Positions 25,514 to 33,500 of a stretch of DNA of 41,345 nt are shown one piece after another; positions within the stretch are counted from its first letter, which is position 1; every line of letters begins with the position of its first letter. Both the position numbers and the translations under genes were made by a program. Source of the stretch: an uncultured Bacteroidia bacterium (GTDB lineage: Bacteria > Bacteroidota > Bacteroidia > Bacteroidales > UBA932); NCBI GenBank assembly GCA_902789395.1, contig CADANY010000018.1, positions 1 to 41,345 of the forward strand, written 5' to 3'. The notes under the pieces were generated by a model, which was given only the letters and a program-made list of their open reading frames with translations, was not told where the DNA came from and made no database searches.

Positions 25514-26899
25514 ATGAAAATGAAAGAGATGAAGACGATTCATGAACCTGCAAAGGAGATCCCGGTAAGGGATGAGGTTGATGTCCTGGTTGTCGGCGGC
25601 GGCCCTGCCGGACTGATGGCGGCCCAGGCTGCAGCACTGGAAAAAGGAACCCGTGTCATGCTGATTGAGAGCCGTGGCTCCTTGGGAGGCAATATGACCC
25701 AGGGCCTTCCGCTGCTGGGCTTTCTGGGACGGAAGGGGAATGAAATCATCAAAGGCTTGCCCCTGCGTTTTGTCGAACGGCTCCGGGAGCGCGGACAGGC
25801 GACGCATCACCGCGCCTGCCCTCTCCATGTCAGCCTGACGATGATCGATCCGGAAGGGACCAAACGTCTCGCCTGGGAGATCATGGAAGAATGTGGCGTC
25901 AAGGTCCTGATGTACGTGTTCTGCGTCGATACGATCATGGACGGAGACGAGGTAAAGGGTGTGATTATCGAGTCCAAGAAGGGAAGGGAGGCCATCCTGG
26001 CCAAGGTTGTAGTGGACTGCTCCGGGGACGGGGATGTCGCCTTCCGGGCCGGCGCTCCGATGGCTTACGGTAATGAAAACGGCATAGCCCAGCCTCCTAC
26101 CCTGATGTTTTCCATGCGCGGTGTCGATTCCCGCAAACTGCGCGATGCCGTAGCCGATCATCCCGACATTTACGATATCGACTTCATCCCCAATGAGTTC
26201 TTCCGTGCAGATGACAACTGCACGATGGTAGGATTCCGGAACCAGATCCGCCAGGCGCGGGAGCAGGGGTTCAACCTGCCCGTCGAGCGCACCATTTTCA
26301 TGACAGGAATGGCCCCGGACGAATGGTGGGTGAACATGTCCCGGGTCAATGGTATTGATTCGACCGATCCCGAGCAGTATACGCGCGGGGAGGAAATCTG
26401 TATCCGCCAGAATGCCGAAATCGTCCGCTATCTTAAGACCTTCATCCCAGGATTCGAGAATGCCTATATGGACCGGGTCGCGCCGTTCATGGGCATCCGC
26501 GAAAGCCGGCGGATTGTCGGAGAGTATGTCCTGACGGAGGATGATATCTTCAACTGCGCCCGTTTCGACGATGCGATCGGGGTCGCTTCGTATCCCGTCG
26601 ACCTCCATCATCCCGTCGGAGGGGATTGCACACTGATGTGGTGCCCGGACTGCTACGATATCCCATACCGTTCCCTTGTCCCTCAGAAGGTTGACGGCCT
26701 GATCTGTGCCGGGCGCAACATCTCCGCGACCCATCTGGCCCTTGCCTCCGTGCGGGTCATGGGACCGGCGATGTGTCTCGGGGAGGCTGCCGGAAAGGCC
26801 GCTGCCCTTTGTGCGCTTTCCGGCGTGCAGCCGCGGGAACTTGACGTCCGGAAGCTCCAGGATTCCCTCAGGGCCGAGGGGGTCTATTTCCGAGATTGA
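25514..26899 (+). CDS. FAD-dependent oxidoreductase
   Basis: The 461-residue protein is of the FAD_oxidored (PF12831) type. It has an N-terminal Rossmann fold with VDVLVVGGGPAGLMAAQAA, then 'GSLGGNMTQG', the 'VVDCSGDGDVAFRAGAP' segment typical of this group, and a C-terminal GLICAGRNISATHLA followed by MGPAMCLGEAAGKAAAL that closes the FAD site. No signal peptide is seen, so it is cytoplasmic. The substrate is unknown; related genes often sit in carbohydrate loci of Bacteroidetes. In-frame ATGs at 25514, 25520 and 25529 are all possible, since the -7 box at 25500-25507 would make the first almost leaderless. It converges on the main polysaccharide operon. Confidence 0.85.
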   Translation: MKMKEMKTIHEPAKEIPVRDEVDVLVVGGGPAGLMAAQAAALEKGTRVMLIESRGSLGGNMTQGLPLLGFLGRKGNEIIKGLPLRFVERLRERGQATHHRACPLHVSLTMIDPEGTKRLAWEIMEECGVKVLMYVFCVDTIMDGDEVKGVIIESKKGREAILAKVVVDCSGDGDVAFRAGAPMAYGNENGIAQPPTLMFSMRGVDSRKLRDAVADHPDIYDIDFIPNEFFRADDNCTMVGFRNQIRQAREQGFNLPVERTIFMTGMAPDEWWVNMSRVNGIDSTDPEQYTRGEEICIRQNAEIVRYLKTFIPGFENAYMDRVAPFMGIRESRRIVGEYVLTEDDIFNCARFDDAIGVASYPVDLHHPVGGDCTLMWCPDCYDIPYRSLVPQKVDGLICAGRNISATHLALASVRVMGPAMCLGEAAGKAAALCALSGVQPRELDVRKLQDSLRAEGVYFRD

Positions 26900-26921
26900 T
26901 TCCGGCTGGTCAAAAGACGGT

Positions 26922-28277
26922 CTATTTCAGTTTAATAACGCACGTGTGTTTCTTGGATCCGGAGGTAGGGTAGTCCCCCACGAAGCCGAGATACATCTGG
27001 CCGTTGTGGATATGTAGTCCCTCCGGCTCGAAGGTGCCGTCGGATGACAGGTTCAGCTTGATCAGTTGCTGTTTGTCTGCCGACACGCCCACTTTTACGA
27101 GTTTTTGGAGGATGTTCCCGTTGAAGTCCATGACGGACATCAGGGTCGCTTCGTCGTTTTTGGCTCCAGAAGTTACGTAGATCCGGTCGTCATACACGCA
27201 GAGTCCCTGGACGGCACCGCTGTTTGTTTCACCCGTGGTAACGCCTTTGCGTTTCCATGGAAAACATGCGACATATTTGACCGTATTCAGATTATAGGCC
27301 GTTACGCTTTTCCCGGAGTTGTGCGAAGTACGCGTTACCCTCACGGTCATCTGTCTGGCGTTACGGATCTCCGAGGGTCTGTAAACGTAGATATAATCGC
27401 TCCCGTTTTCATAGGTCCATAATGCCATCACGTCATGTTCGGTGTCTATGTCAACGAAACGGGCCCCGTTATCGTTCAGATAAAAGCGCTCGACGGCATC
27501 TTCGGCATATTCCGTGGCTCCCGCCTTGAACTTGTGGCGGCAGATCAGGCGGACGTCGGAGTTGTTGGCTTTCCCGCCGGCATACCCTCCGTTGTCCGTA
27601 TGCTCGCCCATGGTGCCACTGGTCCAGAAATAGACTTCGTCCGAGTTATACTCGATGCTGAATCCGTCCCCGTGACCGCCGCTGGGCAGCACCATGTCGG
27701 ACCCTACCTTGGATCCGTCCATATTCAAGGCGCAGACTCTCTGGGAAGTGTTATCCTCTGTGGACATGTAGAAACGTCCCCTTTTGTCAATGTCGAAACT
27801 CTGCATGCCTGTCTGGAGGCCGAGGGGCAGGGCGATCATGTCGGCCGTCAGGGGCTGGGTGATGTCCTGATTGAACTTGGCTCCGGGCGTTACCTCATTC
27901 TGCTTGACAGTCACGGTCAGCTGCCCGCCTGTCTTGATTTTGTCCGAAGACAGGGACAGTACCGCGGAGCCCTTTGCGTTTCCTTTAATCATGCCGTTGG
28001 AGACGGACACGACTTCAGGAGCCGAAGAGTTGATCTTGACATCGTAGGGATTGGTTTTGAAATCATAGTCCCCGTCGACATAGACGCCCCTGTCAAATAC
28101 CTGATAGGAAACCGGAACGGCAACCTCTTCCCCGACAAATACGGTGAGTTCATTCTGCCGGAAAGCCATCTTATCTTTGACGGTTTCTTCCGCGGAAGAC
28201 GGTTTGGAGCAACACGCGAAAAGGAAAGCTGCCGCCGACAGGAATGTGGCGGCAGCTTTTGTGCAAATCGGTTTCAT
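26922..28277 (-). CDS. Big_2-like / TagC-like beta-propeller lipoprotein
   Basis: The 451-residue protein opens with a lipoprotein signal (FACC, about Cys22). A bacterial Ig-like (Big_2) domain at about 40-130 follows (SAPEVVSVSNGMIKGNAKGS). The propeller has blade motifs in the order characteristic of P68-RBP/TagC-like and helveticin-J-like proteins: GMQSFDIDKRGRFYMS, GGHGDGFSIEYNSDEVYFWT, ARFVDIDTEHDVMALWTY, VQGLCVYDDRIYVTSG and FEPEGLHIHNGQMYLGF. Known members include Bacillus TagC and a staphylococcal phage receptor-binding protein associated with wall teichoic acid. It is the last gene of the SusCD operon, one base after the GLUG gene. A strong hairpin lies in its signal-peptide codons. 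Confidence 0.85.
   Translation of the reverse strand: MKPICTKAAATFLSAAAFLFACCSKPSSAEETVKDKMAFRQNELTVFVGEEVAVPVSYQVFDRGVYVDGDYDFKTNPYDVKINSSAPEVVSVSNGMIKGNAKGSAVLSLSSDKIKTGGQLTVTVKQNEVTPGAKFNQDITQPLTADMIALPLGLQTGMQSFDIDKRGRFYMSTEDNTSQRVCALNMDGSKVGSDMVLPSGGHGDGFSIEYNSDEVYFWTSGTMGEHTDNGGYAGGKANNSDVRLICRHKFKAGATEYAEDAVERFYLNDNGARFVDIDTEHDVMALWTYENGSDYIYVYRPSEIRNARQMTVRVTRTSHNSGKSVTAYNLNTVKYVACFPWKRKGVTTGETNSGAVQGLCVYDDRIYVTSGAKNDEATLMSVMDFNGNILQKLVKVGVSADKQQLIKLNLSSDGTFEPEGLHIHNGQMYLGFVGDYPTSGSKKHTCVIKLK
28225..28259. repeat. Perfect 12-base inverted repeat in the signal-peptide codons of the propeller gene
   Basis: AAAGCTGCCGCC (28225-28236) and GGCGGCAGCTTT (28248-28259) are exact complements with an 11-base loop. 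In the mRNA the stem begins 18 bases after the A of the start codon and encodes the KAAATFLSAAAF stretch. Such a GC-rich stem could slow initiation or processing of this last cistron. Confidence 0.75.
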
Positions 28278-28278
28278 A

Positions 28279-31074
28279 TTAATTCCCGCAGACGTTTCCC
28301 TCGAACTTACAGCTTCCCGCCTTGCTGGTGGCAAGGGTGATGTACTTTTCAAAATTGTCCGGGGTCAGGGTGACGACCTGGTAGTCGGCGTCGGGAGTCA
28401 ACGGCCCAACCTTGCCGCCTACCTTGCAGTTCTTGATCGTGACCGCCTTATTGTTGGCATTGCCGAGGATAGCGCCCATATAGACGGTGCTGGCCTTGAT
28501 CATGTCGGACTGAATGGTTCCGTAATTCTCGCAAGCCTCGATGGTGATGGGGTTGTTGGCCTGGCCCAGGATGCCGGCGGCGTAGCCGTGGGCCGTGTCG
28601 CCCGCCTTGTCGAAGACGATATCGCCCCGGTTGATGCAGCGGGTAAATACGTCGTCTGTGCTTCCGGCAGAGCAAATGCCGCCTACGCGGCTGTTGCTGG
28701 CCTTGACGTCCAGACCGGAGATCTTACCTTCATTCACGCAATCCTCGACCTTGGTCTTTGCATTGGCGGATGCTACGATTCCTGCCAGACGGGTGGCCTC
28801 TGCGGCGATTGCCGACTTGTTGGTGCAGCTCTGGATATAAGTGTAATTCTTTCCGTCAGAGAAGCCGACGATGCCGCCGACGGAAAGCCCGTTGCCGCCA
28901 TTGTTGGTGTTGACGGAATTCTTTGATGTGAGGGAGCCTTCGTTTACACAGTTCTTGACATAGCTGGCGAAATCTCCTTCAGCCGTATATACCTCACCGA
29001 CAATGCCTGCCAGGCACTCGCGGGTGGCGTCCTTCGCAGCTGTCAGGCTCAGGGTCGCCTTGTTCGTGCATCCCTCTATCGTAGAGTTGAGCGCGAAACC
29101 GGCCACGCCTCCGATGAAGGACATCGAAGCGCTCTTCCCCTCCAGGACAGCTTTGGGGCCGATGACTACATTCTTCACGGTTGCACCGCTGAGGATGCCG
29201 AAGAGACCTGCGGCATAACCTGCGGGCGCATCCGCGGGAACGCTGATCTTAAAGTTGTCGACCGTATGGCCCTGTCCGTCGAAAACGCCCGTGAAGGGGA
29301 CGTCGCCAGCCGTGATGACACCCGCATTCGTTACAGAACCGGCTCCGATGGGGATCCATTCTTCGCCGCCGAGATCAATGTCTGCCCCCAGGGCAAGGAC
29401 GCCGTCCACCAGGAACTTGCTGACATCGCCGCCTGTTTTGACCAATTCTGCGAATTCCTTCAGGTCCGCAGCAGACCCGATGCCCTTCACGGTCGGAGGA
29501 GCCGGAGCGCCGTCCCAGGTGAGGTCGGTGATCTTCTCACGGTTCGCATCCGAAACAGCACCGATGTATTCGGTGAAGTTCCCCGCATTCACGTCAATCA
29601 TCTCATGATTGCCGTCCTCCTTATAGATTCCGAGCCGTCCGCCGACGGTAACGCCGCTGATGGAACCGAACTTACTGATATTTCCGCCGAGAAGACCTCT
29701 CTGGTTGGTATTCGCGGAGATGATCGTTCCCGTATTCCTGCCGCCCTTCATGACAATCTTGTCATCATTGAAGAAGCCGACAATGGCACCGGCGTGCGTA
29801 TCGGGTGCCGTTGTCGTGAGGTTTCCGTTGTTGACCAGCCCTTCGGCGACGGCATTCTTGTAGAGGACCGAAACGACGTTGCCGATACGCCCGTTGGCGA
29901 TGGTGTTGACCTGATTGGCATTGTTTGTACAGTTCAGGAAATGACCGCCGTAATTAGCCGTTGCAACAATACCGGAGCAGCGCCCGATCCTGGCGTTGAT
30001 CTGGCCATTGTTGACGCAGTTCTCGATCTTATTCGCAGAATCATCCTGGGCCGTAGTTACGAATCCGGCAATACCGCCGTACATGGTTCCGGTGGCTCCG
30101 TTCGCCGTATTCTTGCCGCAGTCCGCCTGGACATTGAGGTTGACCGTACAATCCTTGACGATACTGATCCCGCTGCCCGTATTGAATATGAATCCGGCCA
30201 GGCCGCCCAGTGCGAAACGCTTCGAAGCTTCCGTACCTGCGGACGTAATCTTTCCGTTGATCTGGACGTTCTGGATCGTCGAGGAAATGGCTGTTCCTAC
30301 GAGGACGCCGGCATCGGCCTGTGCCTCGGCGGAGATGTTGAGGTCCGTCTGGATATTCAGGTTCCTGACGGTTGCGCCGTCGAGTACGCCGAAGAGTCCG
30401 AAGGTGCCGTTGGCCGGGACCTTGACAGTCGGATTGAATCCCCGGATCGTGTGTCCGCCGCCGTCAAATACGCCCTTGAAGGCAATCCCGGTATAGGCTC
30501 CGGCATAGTTCCCGTTGCTGACCGTTTCAGGATTTCCGATCGGGGTCCATTCCTTGAACTCGGACAGGTCGATGTCCGCCAGCAGCTGGATTTCCTTAGA
30601 GGCGTTCTGCCAGCGGGTTGTGCCGTCGTTGTTGTTTACCGCTTCCACGAACTTCATGAACTCATCCACATCCGGAATACCTCCGATGCTCGCGGACGGA
30701 TCATAAGGAACGGAATAGCCGAGCTGCGTGATGGGAACGACATAGGATTTGCCGCCGCCGGAGAAAACGATTTCTCCCGTACGGGCGGGGACATCCGTCT
30801 TATCGTTGATATACGTACTTTCTACGGAGAAGCTGACAATGGCATTGCCACTGCCGAAGATGGGATCGGCCTTGACCCAGGAAGGGGTCACGACAATCCA
30901 GTTTGCGTTGGTCTTCAGATTCAGGACCTGATCGGAAGGATCCTTGCAGGGAACTTCGTTCAAAGCCGCCGGATCTGACGAGAATGTAATCTGCTCTTCG
31001 GCCTCCCGGACGCAGGCAGAAGCGATCGCCATGGCTGCAAATGATGCGCAGATCAGTTTGAAATGGTTTTTCAT
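28279..31074 (-). CDS. Large BACON / GLUG-repeat lipoprotein
   Basis: The 931-residue protein has a lipobox ASAC (Cys21). A BACON-like beta-sandwich at about 25-120 follows (TNANWIVVTPSW ... PITQLGYSV), then a long repeat domain. Two copies of a module open with 'DIDLSEFKEWTPIG' or 'DIDLGGEEWIPIG', then GVFDGGGHTIRGF or GVFDGQGHTVDNF, then 'GLFGVLDGATVRNLNI' or 'GLFGILSGATVKNVVI'. They continue into GLUG-type strands such as 'VGGIVGFSDG' and 'CVNEGKISG', which likely form a right-handed beta-helix. The same module occurs in the neighbouring NAGPA protein. It is probably a surface adhesin or glycan-binding platform; no catalytic motif was seen. Confidence 0.85.
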   Translation of the reverse strand: MKNHFKLICASFAAMAIASACVREAEEQITFSSDPAALNEVPCKDPSDQVLNLKTNANWIVVTPSWVKADPIFGSGNAIVSFSVESTYINDKTDVPARTGEIVFSGGGKSYVVPITQLGYSVPYDPSASIGGIPDVDEFMKFVEAVNNNDGTTRWQNASKEIQLLADIDLSEFKEWTPIGNPETVSNGNYAGAYTGIAFKGVFDGGGHTIRGFNPTVKVPANGTFGLFGVLDGATVRNLNIQTDLNISAEAQADAGVLVGTAISSTIQNVQINGKITSAGTEASKRFALGGLAGFIFNTGSGISIVKDCTVNLNVQADCGKNTANGATGTMYGGIAGFVTTAQDDSANKIENCVNNGQINARIGRCSGIVATANYGGHFLNCTNNANQVNTIANGRIGNVVSVLYKNAVAEGLVNNGNLTTTAPDTHAGAIVGFFNDDKIVMKGGRNTGTIISANTNQRGLLGGNISKFGSISGVTVGGRLGIYKEDGNHEMIDVNAGNFTEYIGAVSDANREKITDLTWDGAPAPPTVKGIGSAADLKEFAELVKTGGDVSKFLVDGVLALGADIDLGGEEWIPIGAGSVTNAGVITAGDVPFTGVFDGQGHTVDNFKISVPADAPAGYAAGLFGILSGATVKNVVIGPKAVLEGKSASMSFIGGVAGFALNSTIEGCTNKATLSLTAAKDATRECLAGIVGEVYTAEGDFASYVKNCVNEGSLTSKNSVNTNNGGNGLSVGGIVGFSDGKNYTYIQSCTNKSAIAAEATRLAGIVASANAKTKVEDCVNEGKISGLDVKASNSRVGGICSAGSTDDVFTRCINRGDIVFDKAGDTAHGYAAGILGQANNPITIEACENYGTIQSDMIKASTVYMGAILGNANNKAVTIKNCKVGGKVGPLTPDADYQVVTLTPDNFEKYITLATSKAGSCKFEGNVCGN

Positions 31075-31091
31075 TTCGTCGTTATTATTAA

Positions 31092-33497
31092 TTATTTAAT
31101 TCTTACAAGCATATAGTTGAGACAACTGCGTTCGCCTTTTGAATCGGAAACGCTGCTGACCGTTTTACCGGAGGATACCGCCGGGTCGTACACCCACATA
31201 CTGGAGGAACCACCGCCGTCGAAGCGGGTCATGTTCCACCCGCCGAGTTTCTTCGCGATACGGAACATCTCATATCCCTTCAGCCCGTAGGAATAACTGG
31301 GCTGACGGCCGTCCACCTCTATCAGCCACACCGTCTTTCGGTCCTGGCTGACGACAGGGAAGGTCATCGGGTCGAAGGTCGTGTAGAGATTGTTGCCGGT
31401 CGCGGGGGAGTTGCTGCCGTCCTGTCCGTTCTCCATCAGCCTGTACATGCTGCTGGTCTGGGTATAGATGGGCTTGATTTCTCCGTCGATGGACATATCG
31501 AATTTCAGACGGACCGTGTCTCCTTCCTTCAAGGAAGCAAGCATGGCCTGGGCGGTGGAACCGCTGACGGCGAAAGCCACTTCGTTCGCGGACGAAAGAT
31601 ACGGGGCGGCGGAAAGGGGAGTGGTGGTCCCGTTGTACAGGGCTTTCACAACCGCTTCGGCCCATCCGGTGTTCACTTTCACGCGGTCGGTCTTGTATTC
31701 CGCGACAACGTACAACACGTTCTTCGCCAGCGGGTTCGTAATGTTCCTGTTCGAAGCGTGCGGATACTGTTTATAGCGGTTCGTGTACATATTGACGGCA
31801 TATTTGGCGGAGGCATGCCGGAGGATGGTGTCATTCACGGAAGAGATGGAGTACTGGGCCCCGCCGGCCTGAAGCGTGGCGCTCAGAGCCTTCTTTCCGC
31901 AGGCCGCCGTCCCGTCCGTATAGACTGTGAGCGCCCAGGAATGGTTGACCAGGGTGCCGGAAACAGCCGGATTGTTCACATATACAGGCTCCCCTTCTTC
32001 CACGTGATACCCGCGGGAGATGCCGTCGTTCGAATCGAAGAATCCCGAGTTGATGCCGGCGATGATGTTCTGTCCCTCCGAACGTCTTCGGGAACAGACT
32101 TCGGAAAGGGTCTCCCGGAGATTCTTTCCATTGTTGCTGTTCTTGTTGGCGTTGGGGTTCGGTACTTGTTCGTTGGCATAAGCCGCAGTCAGTTCGACGG
32201 CCGGGTTCCCGAGGTCGATCTGGAGGATATGCATGTGGCGGGGCATCCCGGTGAAGCTGCAGTGACTGTATTTCACGCCAGGGTGCAGCTGCTTTTCTTC
32301 CAGGACCTCCCAGTCATAATAGGTTTCCTGTGTCCAGTCGACCGTGTTGGTTTCCAGATTATACGCCTTGAAGGGATATACGGCTGTAGCGTGGACGGAA
32401 GCACGTCCGTTCACGGAACCATAACCGAAATTGCCGGAGAACCTGTCGGCGGCGGAGTTGAAGGCGCACCCCCAGGCCGGACCGAAGCCGTCCGAGGCGA
32501 TGCCCGTTACGGCGCCGTTGTTGGTGCAGTTATGAACTTTTCCTTCATTGTAACCCACCAGACCGGCATTCCGGCAGGAGAACGACGCGGAAATGGCCCC
32601 GTCGTTCACGCATCCCTTTTTCTTCGCGTTCGGATCGCCGAGAACGGACGCTGCATCCGTCCGTCCGCAGATCCCTCCCATGGACAGAGAGGCGGATCCG
32701 CGGGTTACGGTCAGGGCTGCCTTGTTGGTCACATTGGTGAGCGTTACGCCGTTTGCATTCCCGACAATCCCTCCGATGGTGCCGGCAGCGTTCCCGGAGA
32801 AGGAAACGCTGCTCCCCTCGGACCCGAAAACGAGGTTGGTTATTCTCGAATTCCGGGCATATCCGATCAGACCGGCATCGGGATACTTGTCCGTGTCGAC
32901 AGTCCATTTCACATTCTTGATCGCGTGCCCTTTTCCATCAAAACTCTCACGGAACGGATTGTCTTTCGATCCGACCGGGATCCATTCATGGATGGAGGAA
33001 GCATCGATGTCATTCAGCAAGGTCACGACGCCGTCGACCATGAAGGGACTGATCGCACCGCCATTGTTGACGGCGGCGGCGAACGCCACCAGATCCTCGG
33101 CAGTCGCGATGCCTTTCACGGTAGGCTCTCCGCTGCCGGCGGCCTGGACCAGTGTTACCGTCTGGGCCTTTCCGCTAAGCGTGCTGACTTTGATGACAGC
33201 GGAACGCTGGGCGGCTTCCGTATTTTCCGCCGCAGATACTTTGACAGAAACGGCGGTCTCGGATCCACTCCCCTTGACGGTCAACAGTTTAGCCCAGGAC
33301 TGATCGATCGCGGCCATCCAGTCTTCGGAACTAAGAACGCTGAACGAAACCTGGCCCCCCGGAGCATCCACAGTCAAGGACTGCGGCTTTACCTCAAACT
33401 GGTCGGCGACGGGGTTCTTCTCCCCGCCGCACGCCACAGGTAAGGAGACGGCGGCAAGGAGGAAAACCGATTCGATTATCAGGCGGATAAGCTTCAT
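31092..33497 (-). CDS. BACON / GLUG / phosphodiester glycosidase (NAGPA-domain) lipoprotein
   Basis: The 801-residue protein has a lipobox PVAC (Cys23), a BACON domain at about 33-118 and a GLUG-like repeat module at about 128-335. The C-terminal phosphodiester glycosidase domain (PF09992, DUF2233/NAGPA) spans about 410-801. Its landmarks are visible: IAGINSGFFD (479-488), WLIEVDGRQ (724-732) and MTRFDGGGSSSM (756-767). The human relative removes GlcNAc from GlcNAc-1-phosphodiesters ('uncovering enzyme'), and bacterial relatives cleave sugar phosphodiesters. It starts three bases after the SusD stop, so it is the main enzyme of the operon. Probable role: surface cleavage of a sugar-1-phosphodiester bond. 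Confidence 0.87.
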   Translation of the reverse strand: MKLIRLIIESVFLLAAVSLPVACGGEKNPVADQFEVKPQSLTVDAPGGQVSFSVLSSEDWMAAIDQSWAKLLTVKGSGSETAVSVKVSAAENTEAAQRSAVIKVSTLSGKAQTVTLVQAAGSGEPTVKGIATAEDLVAFAAAVNNGGAISPFMVDGVVTLLNDIDASSIHEWIPVGSKDNPFRESFDGKGHAIKNVKWTVDTDKYPDAGLIGYARNSRITNLVFGSEGSSVSFSGNAAGTIGGIVGNANGVTLTNVTNKAALTVTRGSASLSMGGICGRTDAASVLGDPNAKKKGCVNDGAISASFSCRNAGLVGYNEGKVHNCTNNGAVTGIASDGFGPAWGCAFNSAADRFSGNFGYGSVNGRASVHATAVYPFKAYNLETNTVDWTQETYYDWEVLEEKQLHPGVKYSHCSFTGMPRHMHILQIDLGNPAVELTAAYANEQVPNPNANKNSNNGKNLRETLSEVCSRRRSEGQNIIAGINSGFFDSNDGISRGYHVEEGEPVYVNNPAVSGTLVNHSWALTVYTDGTAACGKKALSATLQAGGAQYSISSVNDTILRHASAKYAVNMYTNRYKQYPHASNRNITNPLAKNVLYVVAEYKTDRVKVNTGWAEAVVKALYNGTTTPLSAAPYLSSANEVAFAVSGSTAQAMLASLKEGDTVRLKFDMSIDGEIKPIYTQTSSMYRLMENGQDGSNSPATGNNLYTTFDPMTFPVVSQDRKTVWLIEVDGRQPSYSYGLKGYEMFRIAKKLGGWNMTRFDGGGSSSMWVYDPAVSSGKTVSSVSDSKGERSCLNYMLVRIK

Positions 33498-33500
33498 GGA

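Noticed and set aside
25499..26734. 411-codon minus-strand frame
   Set aside because: It lies opposite the FAD-dependent oxidoreductase, which has a complete FAD fold. The antisense frame shows no family features.
29266..30978. 570-codon plus-strand frame
   Set aside because: It is antisense to the BACON/GLUG lipoprotein, whose lipobox, repeats and operon spacing are clear. The antisense product has no recognisable domain.
31758..33443. 561-codon plus-strand frame
   Set aside because: It is antisense to the BACON/GLUG/NAGPA gene. The composition is that of a shadow frame in GC-rich coding DNA.
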